A DNA stretch of 36,666 nucleotides from Patescibacteria group bacterium (GCA_023379465.1 JAMCTM010000016.1:1-36666); one strand, 5' to 3'. Shown: positions 28,001-35,046, counted from the stretch's first letter. Made by a program: numbers and translations. Notes: a model not told the origin generated them from the letters alone.

Positions 28001-30468
28001 CAACTTCTAATCTCACCCTTTATCAATCGGGAAGTGGCGCAGCAGCCGGATTTAGATTCACCGGTAATTCAATCGGCGGAGGTAATGGCGGAACCGGATT
28101 TTTGTATTCTCTTGGATATAACATCTCAAATAACAAGCAAATGTGGTATGGAGACCCTGATTATATTGGGAATAGCAACTCTTCTTTTATAAGGATTGTT
28201 AGTTTCAATGGTTATTCATACATTGATGCTGTAGATGGAGCAAATTCAGGAATAAAACCTCTTGTTCTTATGGGGGGCGGCGGTAATGTCGGGATTGGAA
28301 CCACAAATCCACTGGGGAAATTAGACATTGCCGGCGGGGCCGATGCCAACGGGAGTAATGACCAATACGACATTGCGCTTCAGTACCGTAGCGGTGGTTA
28401 TAGAGATAGAATAAGCAGCAGACACAATGGAAGTTCTACCTCCGGCAATGATATTGATTTTTACCTTTGGCACTACGGAGTTGATGCAGCTACAGCTATC
28501 GGCACCCTGCCGGTGATGACTCTACAGGGTAACGGTGGTGTGGCTATTGGTTCCAGTACAGGTTACGCAGCCAATGACAATGCTCCAGCTAACGGCTTGA
28601 TTGTTGCCGGCAACGTCGGTATCGGCACCACCGCTCCTCTTACGGCGCTTGATGTGGCAGGTTCCGCTTCGGAGTCGGGCAATCTTACCTTCAGGGGAAC
28701 CACAACTACCATTAACCAGCTAAACGGAGGAGCCTTGAATTTTCAAACTTCTCCAGGAGGGGATACGGGGCTTACCTCAAGGCTTTATATTGCCAATAAC
28801 GGCAGCGTCGGGATTGGCACAACGACGCCGGGGTATCCTTTAGTTGTTACAGGCGATATGGATGCTTACGCAAAAGGTCCGCTTTATATCCAGGGCACTC
28901 CCTACGGGTCTTACGGCACAGCATTTAATCTTGACGCGTCCGCTCAGTCCAATGGAAGGGTTTTTACTTTTATGGCCGGAGCCGGTTCGGCCTTCCTTCC
29001 CGGGGGTTTTGCTATTTATGATTCAACAGGCGGCGCCTACAGATTTTCGATTTCTTCGGCAGGAAATGTATTAATCGGTAATCTCACTTCTCAAGGACAA
29101 GTATCGGGCAGTCTTTTAGGTGTAAGGGGCAATCTTTCGGTAGGCTCTTCTTATTATTCAAGCGCGGCTCCAACCGATGGAATGATAGTCCAGGGCAGTG
29201 TGGGCATCGGTACCACCTCGCCTGTTGGGATTCTGAATGTGAACGGCGCTGTTACCGGCAAAGCGCTTTCAATTTTTAACGAAACAGGAGATCAGGCGCT
29301 TTTAACCGCCTCCTCTTCGGGAACCCCGGAGTTTACTGTTTACCATCATGGTTTAGCGGATGCTTCAGTCGGGGGTCTGGCAACAAAGGTGAACGCGGGG
29401 GTTGTTTCGGATTCAACCTTTTCCGATACCGCTCCCAACGGCACTATGGCTTTGGATTCAACCGACGGAAGAATTTACTTCCGCTACGCCGGCGCCTGGC
29501 ACTATGTGGCGCAAACCGCCGGTTTCCAGATACCCTCCCAGGAAGCCTTTAGCTTTACCTTCGGCAATTCAGCGCCCGGAAGTATAGGAAGTTTTGACAA
29601 GTCTAAGCCGCTTAAACCGGGGGATTTTCTTATTCCTTTTGTGGAAAAGGCCATGTCCGATGGAGCCCTGCACGGCTTGTACGCCAACTTTGCCGATGTA
29701 AGAGGCCAGCTCTTGTCTCCCGAGGACAGCGCGATTACTTCTCTCAAACAGCAGGTGGCCACCCTTTCCGGACTTTTAGATCAATCCCAAGCGACTCCAA
29801 GCGGAAGCCTTTCCAATACAGCCAATGTTTTGAATCTTAATGTTTTGGACAAAATGGTAGCTCAGGGCGCCGTTACCTTCCAAAGCGAGGTAGATTTTAA
29901 CGGCAATACTATTTTTAACAGCCTGGCGCGGTTTTTTAGCAATGTTATTTTTCACGGCGCGGTCAGCTTTGAAAAACCACCGACATTTAACTCGGATACA
30001 GGAGGCTATGCCACCATTAAAGCCGGGGCAGGAAGCGTTGATGTATCGTTTTCAACTCCTTATGATAAAGCGCCGATTGTTACCGCCTCTCCCATTTCCC
30101 AGGTTAAGCTTGACTGGTGGAGGATAACCAATATCACTTCCTCCGGCTTTACCATTGAGGTCTTTCCCCTCCAAGCCCAGGATGTTTCTTTTACCTGGAT
30201 AGCCTTGGCGGTTAATAACCCAACGACAACTGTTGGCAGTTCTGCCGGTTCCGGCCCTGTCTTAACCCCTTCCTCTTCTGTCCCGCCTGGTTCCGGTATG
30301 TCTTTGCCAACCGCTGTTCCAACTCCGACTCCGGCAAGCCCATCGGGTAAAACAGCTACTCTATCCGCTGTCCCGACCCCGACTTCTGCCCCAAGTCCTT
30401 CTCCTTCGCCAAGTCCTTTGCCGAGTAACGCTCCCATATCCAGTTCATCGGCCATGCCAAAGCCCTAA
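25039..30468 (+). CDS. Giant membrane-anchored surface fibre with N-terminal MerR-type HTH
   Basis: An 1809-residue protein. Residues 9-57 form a MerR/excisionase-type HTH (INISEAARLLGISTKTLRRW, then GGQRRYTLNQIENF). A very basic linker (60-90) and one membrane helix (about 93-117) follow, so the HTH is inside the cell and the other ~1690 residues outside. The outside part is Gly/Ser/Thr-rich beta repeats like phage tail fibres: GIGTT-type motifs occur at about 328, 500, 674, 980, 1083, 1192, 1256 and 1387, and a YNLGSSSxxW motif near 381, 527 and 863. A stalk region (about 1500-1720) precedes a Pro/Ser/Thr tail (1730-1809) that could cross the cell wall. No LPXTG motif is present. Parts around 26560-28600 use more AT-rich codons, suggesting module exchange. 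Confidence 0.8.
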   Translation: MDLPKFSRIINISEAARLLGISTKTLRRWEREGKIIPSRTAGGQRRYTLNQIENFRNSTSKKIRYRVKIKRIKRIIKGRLGLSRGLLLSPKQRFLFAGGFSLILLFAASIFFISGFSSHPKPALLAKKNIPRQDSAVLGASIMNPGFVFSVNVPADFGSDALFDKNVNIKGELTAANIINSIKQGTGIKVENGQNPTVSNTGVLSLQGSTGALSLTAGSGITISGLTITNSGITALTAGTGISVSGSTITNSDTGSSQDIFKNIAVSGQTTIAAGSNSDTLTFASGTGIAITTDSTNKKLTIASSLAGNWQRDATNGYVYLVNSTDKVGIGTSLPSTALDVSGASTLAGSVALGGTSADNITFTGRLANGTSILPGTDLGSDLGSSSHRFNNVWAANINSNSSQSFAGQTTFSYAPTSTAITQASVLINPTAPVTNGQLLGLGVAGYQRALIDAEGDIILGYNGLTSAPVTDYPLTIYGHNAANVSYIDTSGNAYFAGNLGIGTTNPSSFSLQTAGSIGPNATNTYNLGSSSLQWANVYGQTFYANATAGQTVASASCITSIGGIVTGSGACPGSSTSLYWNQQSGALFPNNSTVDLLVGGQATSSAKFAVLNVNSGTPVASVAGNMVLGSSGGTTRTIGAEAMNNLQLGDANTGGIALAPAGSTALFVANGGNVGVGTNNPVGQLNVQSSSYRTGQTVLSDGVTGAPPSYPNSFKPSLTVQTSEVTGSRPLFFGYNNSGSWASYLTAGACGTFDQMCLDMGDTAVAFYTALQNQGNTLNIGGGSSTDGTFAAVDIIPNTTISGTLGVTGATTLSSTLGVTGASTFTGLATFNGGATIASGQNLTVSGSVASNLIPSVTDTYNLGSSSLEWNNIYAKSLIVNGATIASYWQRGNGALSPTNITDDFLLGGISTPSAKFAFLNVAGGTPTASVSGNLSLAVPTTAGANTLNLLNNSSLNIQRSPGGDAGLTSTLYLGNDGNVGIGTTAPTSNLTLYQSGSGAAAGFRFTGNSIGGGNGGTGFLYSLGYNISNNKQMWYGDPDYIGNSNSSFIRIVSFNGYSYIDAVDGANSGIKPLVLMGGGGNVGIGTTNPLGKLDIAGGADANGSNDQYDIALQYRSGGYRDRISSRHNGSSTSGNDIDFYLWHYGVDAATAIGTLPVMTLQGNGGVAIGSSTGYAANDNAPANGLIVAGNVGIGTTAPLTALDVAGSASESGNLTFRGTTTTINQLNGGALNFQTSPGGDTGLTSRLYIANNGSVGIGTTTPGYPLVVTGDMDAYAKGPLYIQGTPYGSYGTAFNLDASAQSNGRVFTFMAGAGSAFLPGGFAIYDSTGGAYRFSISSAGNVLIGNLTSQGQVSGSLLGVRGNLSVGSSYYSSAAPTDGMIVQGSVGIGTTSPVGILNVNGAVTGKALSIFNETGDQALLTASSSGTPEFTVYHHGLADASVGGLATKVNAGVVSDSTFSDTAPNGTMALDSTDGRIYFRYAGAWHYVAQTAGFQIPSQEAFSFTFGNSAPGSIGSFDKSKPLKPGDFLIPFVEKAMSDGALHGLYANFADVRGQLLSPEDSAITSLKQQVATLSGLLDQSQATPSGSLSNTANVLNLNVLDKMVAQGAVTFQSEVDFNGNTIFNSLARFFSNVIFHGAVSFEKPPTFNSDTGGYATIKAGAGSVDVSFSTPYDKAPIVTASPISQVKLDWWRITNITSSGFTIEVFPLQAQDVSFTWIALAVNNPTTTVGSSAGSGPVLTPSSSVPPGSGMSLPTAVPTPTPASPSGKTATLSAVPTPTSAPSPSPSPSPLPSNAPISSSSAMPKP

Positions 30469-30487
30469 GGCTTGGGAGGGATAAATA

Positions 30488-30952
30488 ATGCGCAATAAAC
30501 TGACAGACAGGATAAATCATCTAAAAGACAGCGATAGGCTAAAGAGTTTAAGAATTCTTGTTTATACCGGTTATACCAGGCTAAGGTTTTCCGCCGCCAG
30601 GAAGAAAATTTTATTAGGGGTTTCTATCCTCATCCTTTTTATTCTTGGTTTTGCCTTTTATTCGCGTCTCAGGTATCAAAAGAGCAGGGAATTTTCGCAA
30701 AGTCCAAAGGAAGCGGCAAGGCTTGAGAAACAGGCAATTCTGCCCAAACTTTCAAGACTTATTAAGCTTCCGGAAGGAGAACAGCCTTTAATCGCCACTG
30801 TGGTGCATGCCTCAAAACTAAGGCAGGAGCCATTTTTTAAGGATGCCAGAAACGGGGACAAGATCGTTATCTACATGAAGGCCCGTAAAGCCATTCTGTA
30901 TCGGCCCGGGGAAAATAAAATCATTAACTTTTCCAGCCTTAAGGAGAAATAG
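30488..30952 (+). CDS. Small membrane protein of a CPR-typical family
   Basis: A 154-residue protein with a basic cytoplasmic N-terminus (1-38), one membrane helix (about 40-60, ILLGVSILILFILGFAFYSR) and an extracellular C-terminal domain: ATVVHASKLRQEPFFKDARN, then GDKIVIYMKARKAILYRPG and NKIINFSSL. I associate this last pattern (FF--A-NGDK--IY--A+KAILYRP) with an unnamed domain frequent in CPR genomes. A strong ribosome binding site, GGGAGGG, and a 19-base gap tie it to the giant surface protein upstream, so they are likely co-expressed. The function is unknown. Confidence 0.7.
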   Translation: MRNKLTDRINHLKDSDRLKSLRILVYTGYTRLRFSAARKKILLGVSILILFILGFAFYSRLRYQKSREFSQSPKEAARLEKQAILPKLSRLIKLPEGEQPLIATVVHASKLRQEPFFKDARNGDKIVIYMKARKAILYRPGENKIINFSSLKEK

Positions 30953-30967
30953 CTCAAGATCCGGGGT

Positions 30968-31177
30968 TTATTCTGCCTTGCCCTGAATGCCAAGTATCCA
31001 CATGACAGCCTCTTTTTTGTAGCGTCTGTCGCCTCTGGAGTTGATTCTGATTGCCGGCAGTTTGCCTCTTTTCCCCCAGCGCTTAATGGTAAGAGGGGAG
31101 ACCCTTAAAACCTGGGCAACCTCCCTAACTGTTAAAAGATCCGGAAGATTATCTATTGATATTGTTTGATTGTTCAT
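30968..31177 (-). CDS. Excisionase-like HTH protein
   Basis: A 69-residue protein made almost entirely of one MerR/excisionase-type HTH: LTVREVAQVLRVSPLTIKRW, then GKLPAIRINSRGDRRYKKEA. It is the same fold type as the N-terminus of the giant surface protein encoded just upstream on the other strand. A TG-extended TATACT on the minus strand ends ten bases before the start. Upstream of it are two palindromes (31201-31217 and 31222-31234) that may be its binding sites. No integrase gene is nearby, so a regulator is more likely than a true excisionase. Confidence 0.8.
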   Translation of the reverse strand: MNNQTISIDNLPDLLTVREVAQVLRVSPLTIKRWGKRGKLPAIRINSRGDRRYKKEAVMWILGIQGKAE

Positions 31178-31200
31178 AGGCTCGAGAGTATAACATTCAC

Positions 31201-31234
31201 TATCATTATAAATGATATATGGTTACAAAGTAAC
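31201..31234. promoter_or_regulatory. Two adjacent palindromes, candidate operators
   Basis: TATCATT-ATA-AATGATA (31201-31217) and GTTAC-AAA-GTAAC (31222-31234) are perfect dyads in the divergent region between the excisionase-like gene and the second nuclease-like gene. The half-site GTAACAAAGTATAAC then partly repeats downstream. Confidence 0.5.
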
Positions 31235-31267
31235 AAAGTATAACAGGTTTGTCAAGAGACAAAAGGA

Positions 31268-31297
31268 TTGACAGCCTCATAAAAATGAGCCTAGAAT
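31268..31297 (+). promoter_or_regulatory. Promoter of nuclease-like copy B
   Basis: TTGACA (31268-31273), 18 bases, TAGAAT (31292-31297). The ATG at 31304 is six bases further, so the mRNA is predicted leaderless. CTCAT-AAAA-ATGAG (about 31277-31288) is a small dyad in the spacer. Confidence 0.75.
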
Positions 31298-31303
31298 AGG
31301 TCA

Positions 31304-31717
31304 ATGGCTAATATTTATGACCTAAAGAAAAAGCAAAAAGCGTTTTACAAAAGCATTGTTTCCGTTTTTTGTCCCATCTTAAACGATACCGTATACTTTA
31401 CTTCCGAAGGTTTTAACCATCTCTTGTATGATAAGTCGAATCGTAAACCCCGCAAAATAAGCGAACAGTTTATGAAACTTCAATGTTTAACGCATGCCCC
31501 TTTAGTTATACGAAAGTGTGCATTTATTTCCGAAACTCGTCTTATCGAAAGAAACATTAAGGGGAAGAAGAAATTAGGGGTACATTATGAACTTGTTTAC
31601 GAGGTAAAAGCGGGAGAAAAAATAAGAGTAATTGTTGAAAAAATCGGAACTGGGAAACATAAATTTCTAAGCGTAATGCGTCACAATGGAAGACGTAAAA
31701 ACAAAAAGCACCGGTAA
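31304..31717 (+). CDS. Possible BECR-fold nuclease (copy B)
   Basis: A basic 137-residue protein related to the product of 18659-19087. Corresponding pieces are VYFTSEGFNHLLYDK, then RKISEQFMKLQCLTHAPLVI, then LGVHYELVYEV and IRVIVEKIGTGKHKFLSVM. The conserved His in GFNHL and the final FLSVM strand match the BECR-type pattern. No antitoxin with a known fold is adjacent, but an HTH gene is divergent. A terminator hairpin overlaps the stop codon and a structured stretch follows. Confidence 0.5.
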   Translation: MANIYDLKKKQKAFYKSIVSVFCPILNDTVYFTSEGFNHLLYDKSNRKPRKISEQFMKLQCLTHAPLVIRKCAFISETRLIERNIKGKKKLGVHYELVYEVKAGEKIRVIVEKIGTGKHKFLSVMRHNGRRKNKKHR

Positions 31718-31726
31718 GGTGCTCTT
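31707..31726 (+). terminator. Intrinsic terminator overlapping the stop codon
   Basis: AGCACC-GGTA-AGGTGCT-like pairing: GCACC (31708-31712) and GGTGC (31718-31722) form a stem extended by A-T, followed by TCTTT. The TAA stop (31715-31717) lies in the loop, so a terminating ribosome would cover the stem. Confidence 0.6.
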
Positions 31727-31730
31727 TGGT

Positions 31731-31790
31731 GTGCTAGTTTCTCGGCTTTGATATATCTCAGCCGAAGAAGGGCTTTCGCCCAACTAACAC
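31731..31790 (+). ncRNA. Candidate structured RNA with a three-way junction
   Basis: An outer stem GTGCTAGTT (31731-31739) / AACTAACAC (31782-31790), with one mismatch, encloses two hairpins: TCGGCT (31742-31747) with AGCCGA (31760-31765), and GGGC-TTTC-GCCC (31770-31781). The three-way fold of about 60 bases sits after the nuclease-like gene and has no open frame. Whether it is expressed is unknown. Confidence 0.35.
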
Positions 31791-31875
31791 ATCATGAGTA
31801 TACGATATAATTATTTATATGTCAATGTTTAGTCTTACTTTCAAAATAGAGCCGCGGGCTGTTACCCGCCAGCCC

Positions 31876-31905
31876 TTGATGGGGATAGTAATGGTTTGAT
31901 ATAAT
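31876..31905 (+). promoter_or_regulatory. Promoter of the 191-residue protein gene
   Basis: TTGATG (31876-31881), 18 bases, TATAAT (31900-31905). The ATG at 31912 follows after six bases: a leaderless mRNA. Confidence 0.7.
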
Positions 31906-31911
31906 TACCCA

Positions 31912-32487
31912 ATGGCTCATGCCGAAAGATATCCTGTTCAAGAAGCACCGGTTGGCGGCGATAATATGCGTCTTGAGAATTTCGTGGGAAGACTCTTAGA
32001 TAAAGTTAATGGAATTCCCTACCGCCATCCGATCCTTACCAGACTTTCCAGACTCCCGCTGATTGGGCATAGTGATTCAAGAGCCGTACTCAACCCCTTT
32101 TTTAAAATAGGAAAAGACATAGGTGTGGAGCTTGGAATGTCTCCTGACGAAGCGGAATTATTTAGCTACGCCATGGCCGCAAGAATAACGATAAATAATT
32201 CTCGGAGATTGCTTCCGGACGTATCCAAGGAAGATGCCAAAGAATATTTTGAAGATAATACTAGGTCTTTGGCAGAGAGAATAGGCAGAGCATATCAAAG
32301 GACTAATCCCAATGTTGATTCGGGCAGGCTTAAAGACTGGTTAGAAACAACGATAAGGATGGGTTATTTAATGGGAACAATGTTTTCCCAAAATTTAGAT
32401 CCTGACCAGGTTTCTTACGCGGAAATATTAAAGAAAAAAGCTCAAGAAATCAAGGCGCTTCGGCCAAACAATGTAATTTTTTACTGA
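31912..32487 (+). CDS. Hypothetical helical protein, 191 residues
   Basis: I do not recognise this protein. It is predicted to be mostly alpha-helical and soluble, with segments such as MRLENFVGRLLDKVNGIPYR, EAELFSYAMAARITINNS and LKDWLETTIRMGYLMGTMFS. No signal peptide or cysteine motif is seen. The start is set by a consensus-like promoter six bases upstream. It is convergent with the L7/L12 gene (15-base gap). Confidence 0.6.
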   Translation: MAHAERYPVQEAPVGGDNMRLENFVGRLLDKVNGIPYRHPILTRLSRLPLIGHSDSRAVLNPFFKIGKDIGVELGMSPDEAELFSYAMAARITINNSRRLLPDVSKEDAKEYFEDNTRSLAERIGRAYQRTNPNVDSGRLKDWLETTIRMGYLMGTMFSQNLDPDQVSYAEILKKKAQEIKALRPNNVIFY

Positions 32488-32502
32488 TTTGCCTGCTGAT
32501 TT

Positions 32503-32892
32503 TTATTTTAGCTCCACTGCCGCCCCGGCAGCTGTCAGTTTCTCCTTGGCCTCTTCCGCTGTTTTTTTATTGACTTGAGTCATTACCTCTTTTGGCGCCG
32601 CGTCTACCAGGTCTTTTGCTTCTTTAAGTCCGAGAGTGGGAACAAGTTCCCGCAAGGCCTTGATGACCGCGATTTTGTTTGCTCCTGAGTTCGCGATAAC
32701 AACATTAAAGACTGTTTGTTCTTCCTTTGCTTCGCCTGCGTCCTGGGCTGCGCCGTTTGCCGGAGCCGAGGCCGCCATAAGCTGAGCGGAAACTCCAAAT
32801 TTTTCTTCCAGAGCTTTGACTAAATCAGACAGTTCCAAAACAGACATTTCCTCAACTGCTTTTAAAAATTCATCTTTGGTTAATTTTGCCAT
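32503..32892 (-). CDS. rplL: Ribosomal protein bL12 (L7/L12)
   Basis: A 129-residue protein with the classical bL12 layout: N-terminal dimerisation helices ([20 protein letters not shown]), an Ala-rich hinge ([13 protein letters not shown]), and the C-terminal factor-binding domain ([31 protein letters not shown]). It forms the ribosomal stalk with L10. A strong purine-rich ribosome binding site (AGGGGGGTG) precedes the start. It lies downstream of rplJ, the standard order. Confidence 0.98.
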   Translation of the reverse strand: MAKLTKDEFLKAVEEMSVLELSDLVKALEEKFGVSAQLMAASAPANGAAQDAGEAKEEQTVFNVVIANSGANKIAVIKALRELVPTLGLKEAKDLVDAAPKEVMTQVNKKTAEEAKEKLTAAGAAVELK

Positions 32893-32977
32893 TTTCTATA
32901 TACACCCCCCTTCGTTTAGTAATTTTGAGCCTGCAATTATCGCTTTTCAATCAATTTTAATCTCTTTTTATTTAAAA

Positions 32978-33511
32978 TTAAGCTTTTTTTGTCTCTATAG
33001 CTTTTAAAGTCAAAACCAATTTCTGCATATTCCAATTAAGCGCCCGATGCAAGCCAAAAATAGGCGACTTCATGCCGAGGGCAAGCCGGGTCAGCAGCAC
33101 GTCGCGGCTGGGGAGGGCGGATAGTTTTAGCACTTCTTCCCCTGTTAGCGCTTTGTTTTCCAGAATGCCAAGTTTAATAGCGGGCAGACTGATTGATTTA
33201 ATTATTTTTGCCAGCTCTTTTAAGGCCGCCACCTCATCTTCAAAGGAGAACAGGACAGAGGTTGGGCCTGTGAGATCAATCTTAAGGGTGCTGTTCTGCG
33301 ATTTTCCCAGGGCAATTTTAATAAGCGTGTTTTTAGCGGTAAACGTTTCCGCCTTTAACGGCCTGAGGGATTTTTTAAGTTCCTCAATCTGCTTGTGGGT
33401 CATGCCTGTAAAATCAAGAAAGACAATAGATTTTGCCTTATTGGTTTTATCCAGGAGCCTGGCTACAATCTGTTCCTTTTTTTCCCTGTTGGAACTGATC
33501 TTTTTATTCAT
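32978..33511 (-). CDS. rplJ: Ribosomal protein uL10
   Basis: A 177-residue uL10 with the usual N-terminal rRNA-binding domain (REKKEQIVARLLDKTNKAKS, IVFLDFTGMTHKQIEELKK, FTAKNTLIKIALGKS) and a C-terminal helix for L12 dimers. The ATG follows directly after the T-run of an attenuator hairpin whose 3' arm (CCGAGG) doubles as the ribosome binding site. Expression is thus probably controlled by L10/L12 binding to the leader. Confidence 0.97.
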   Translation of the reverse strand: MNKKISSNREKKEQIVARLLDKTNKAKSIVFLDFTGMTHKQIEELKKSLRPLKAETFTAKNTLIKIALGKSQNSTLKIDLTGPTSVLFSFEDEVAALKELAKIIKSISLPAIKLGILENKALTGEEVLKLSALPSRDVLLTRLALGMKSPIFGLHRALNWNMQKLVLTLKAIETKKA

Positions 33512-33534
33512 AAAAAAACCTCGGTTTACCGAGG
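33512..33534 (-). terminator. Attenuator terminator in front of rplJ
   Basis: On the minus strand, CCTCGG-TAAA-CCGAGG (33534-33519) is followed by seven T residues (33518-33512) and then the rplJ ATG. The GAGG of the 3' arm is also the only ribosome binding site, so the stem would block both transcription and initiation. Confidence 0.8.
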
Positions 33535-33667
33535 CTATACACTTAATAATACTTTTTATCGCAAAGTATTCTATGACTTAAGTTTTTCCTCGGTAGGATT
33601 TATCGCGTCCAACGCGGCCTACTGTCTTAGGTAAGGGGATGTTATCAGATTTTAGCGGTCAAGTCAA
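33519..33667 (-). promoter_or_regulatory. rplJ promoter and L10-leader autoregulatory element
   Basis: The promoter is TTGACT (33667-33662), 17 bases, TAACAT (33644-33639). The leader of about 120 bases contains AAGACAGTAGG pairing with CCTAC around an inner CGCG-TTGGA-CGCG hairpin, followed by CCTACCGAGG, the signature of the L10 leader family. ACCGAGG at 33594-33588 is identical to the 3' arm of the terminator, so it can pair with CCTCGGT (33534-33528) and prevent the terminator from forming. Confidence 0.8.
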
Positions 33668-33782
33668 CCGTAATTTTACTATAAGTTACAGAGTTTTCCA
33701 GATTAAAATGTGGATAAGTTTTTTGATTTCTTGCTATAAGATAAAAGAGAGCTCCGGTAGGCATTTGTGAGTTTATGGATTT

Positions 33783-34034
33783 TTATTGGTAAATAATTGA
33801 GCGGTGTCCAACAGTCAAAATATAGACAATGCCGTCATCCTTATTTATTTTATAAATAATTCTATAAACCCCGATTTTATAAGAATATCGTTTTGTAAGT
33901 TCTCTTGCCAGACCTTTCCCAAGATACGGTTCATCTTTTAGGTCTTCTAATATCCGTCCAATTGAGACTTGATTTGTTCTGGAGAGATTTTTTAATTCTT
34001 TTTTTGCTCTTGCGGTGAGTTTAATCCTAAACAT
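33783..34034 (-). CDS. RelE/ParE family toxin
   Basis: An 83-residue RelE-superfamily protein: FRIKLTARAKKELKNLSR at the start, then GLARELTKRYSYKIGVYRII, and VYILTVGHRSIIYQ at the end. It probably cleaves mRNA on the ribosome (RelE type) or inhibits gyrase (ParE type); sequence alone does not decide. It overlaps the upstream antitoxin gene by eight bases, the normal antitoxin-toxin order, so the two form a complete module. Confidence 0.9.
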   Translation of the reverse strand: MFRIKLTARAKKELKNLSRTNQVSIGRILEDLKDEPYLGKGLARELTKRYSYKIGVYRIIYKINKDDGIVYILTVGHRSIIYQ

Positions 34035-34302
34035 CTAATTGCAGTTCTTTTTTTACTTCTTCCCAATCGTAAACCCTTCCTTTTCCAAGATCCTTTTCTC
34101 CGGCCGCTATAGCCTTGATTAATACGGGATCCGATAGTATATCGTTTGTTTCTTTCCAGGATTCGTATTCAATGCTCGAGATGAGCGCCGCGGCCGGAGA
34201 ACCGTTAACAGTAATAACATACTCGTCTAATTTTTTGTTTGCGTTTTGAACAAGTGTTGTAAGTTTCTCTCTTACTTTGGTAATCGGTAATGTTTTTACC
34301 AT
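34027..34302 (-). CDS. Phd/YefM-type antitoxin
   Basis: From ATG 34302 the protein has 91 residues. The N-terminal Phd/YefM domain reads TLPITKVREKLTTLVQNANK, then YVITVNGSPAAALISSIEYE; the C-terminal acidic tail wraps the toxin. An ATG at 34317 would add five residues (MYYAI), but it lies within the promoter, whose -10 box overlaps it. It is expected to repress its own promoter. Confidence 0.9.
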   Translation of the reverse strand: MVKTLPITKVREKLTTLVQNANKKLDEYVITVNGSPAAALISSIEYESWKETNDILSDPVLIKAIAAGEKDLGKGRVYDWEEVKKELQLDV

Positions 34303-34308
34303 AATTGC

Positions 34309-34337
34309 ATAATACATAATTCTGTACAGATTGTCAA
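34309..34337 (-). promoter_or_regulatory. Promoter of the RelE-type module
   Basis: Minus strand: TTGACA (34337-34332), 17 bases, TATTAT (34314-34309); the ATG at 34302 follows after six bases. The mRNA is predicted leaderless, and the -10 box rules out the upstream ATG at 34317. Confidence 0.75.
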
Positions 34338-34376
34338 GATTGCCCGGGCAATATCATAGATTAGAAGATCAGACGT

Positions 34377-34405
34377 TTGTTTACGGAAGGGTTTTCTGCT
34401 AAAAT
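34377..34405 (+). promoter_or_regulatory. Promoter of the 196-residue protein gene
   Basis: TTGTTT (34377-34382), 17 bases, TAAAAT (34400-34405). The ATG at 34415 is nine bases on; the in-frame GTG at 34406 is directly after the -10 box and cannot be the start. Confidence 0.6.
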
Positions 34406-34414
34406 GTGTTTTCT

Positions 34415-35005
34415 ATGACCGAGCAAAAATATTCCTCTTTTTGTGAAGAGGAGACAGAAAACGGCTTAAAACCCGAGATTATCGAAGAATCGGTTTTCAC
34501 GCAGTTTTTTAAGGGAAAGGCAAGTGAGGTAAGCGGCCTGGTTGTTCTCAATGGCCTGCCTTTCCTTTTCCGTGCCCGGAAGATAAGGGATTCCCGTCCC
34601 TGGCTTGTTCACGCGCCCTACCTTCCAGGTGGGTTTTATGTTCAGAGTGCGGGAGCGGATGATCAAATTTCCGCCTTAGCGGCAAACTTTGGATTCAGCA
34701 GGGAAGTGCTTTCTGTTCAGCAAGAGGGGGAAGAAGCCATTGACTTTTTATTTAGCGCGAAAATCCGCGAAAAGCAAGAGGCGGACGCAATAACCCTTCT
34801 GCGGCTTCTTGGCGCGCAGGAACGGCAAATAGAAGAGGCGCAAAGAAGCTGCGGGCTGATCCAATTTCTCAATCAGACAGTTGCCGATCACCAAAAGGAA
34901 TACGAAAGAGTAAGAAGGCGATACGAAGAAGAAAAGCCGTTGAGAACCCGCTTTGCGGAGATGGTAAAGGCTGTTTCCAACCGGCGCGCGGGTGGGTTGA
35001 TCTAG
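34415..35005 (+). CDS. Hypothetical protein with C-terminal coiled coil, 196 residues
   Basis: I do not recognise the family. The N-terminal half (about 20-110) seems to be a mixed alpha/beta domain (VSGLVVLNGLPFLFRARKI, then PYLPGGFYVQS). The C-terminal half is strongly helical and charged (ITLLRLLGAQERQIEEAQRS, HQKEYERVRRRYEEEKPLRT), predicted coiled coil. No membrane segment is seen. It stands alone between the toxin module and the phosphoesterase. Confidence 0.65.
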   Translation: MTEQKYSSFCEEETENGLKPEIIEESVFTQFFKGKASEVSGLVVLNGLPFLFRARKIRDSRPWLVHAPYLPGGFYVQSAGADDQISALAANFGFSREVLSVQQEGEEAIDFLFSAKIREKQEADAITLLRLLGAQERQIEEAQRSCGLIQFLNQTVADHQKEYERVRRRYEEEKPLRTRFAEMVKAVSNRRAGGLI

Positions 35006-35046
35006 CGATTTTGGGTCTTACTTTTTGTGGTATAATTTATGTTGTT

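Noticed and set aside
26000..29300. GIGTT repeats of the giant gene as evidence for a prophage
   Set aside because: No other phage structural, replication or lysis genes are present, and the protein has a membrane anchor and an internal HTH, so a cellular surface protein is more likely.
30968..31177. Excisionase-like protein as a sign of an integrated element
   Set aside because: No integrase, attachment repeats or element ends are visible. Small HTH proteins of this type are often plain regulators.
35011..35046. Upstream start of the phosphoesterase at 35011
   Set aside because: It lies upstream of the TATAAT at 35031-35036, so it would not be in the transcript; ATG 35047 gives a normal signal anchor.
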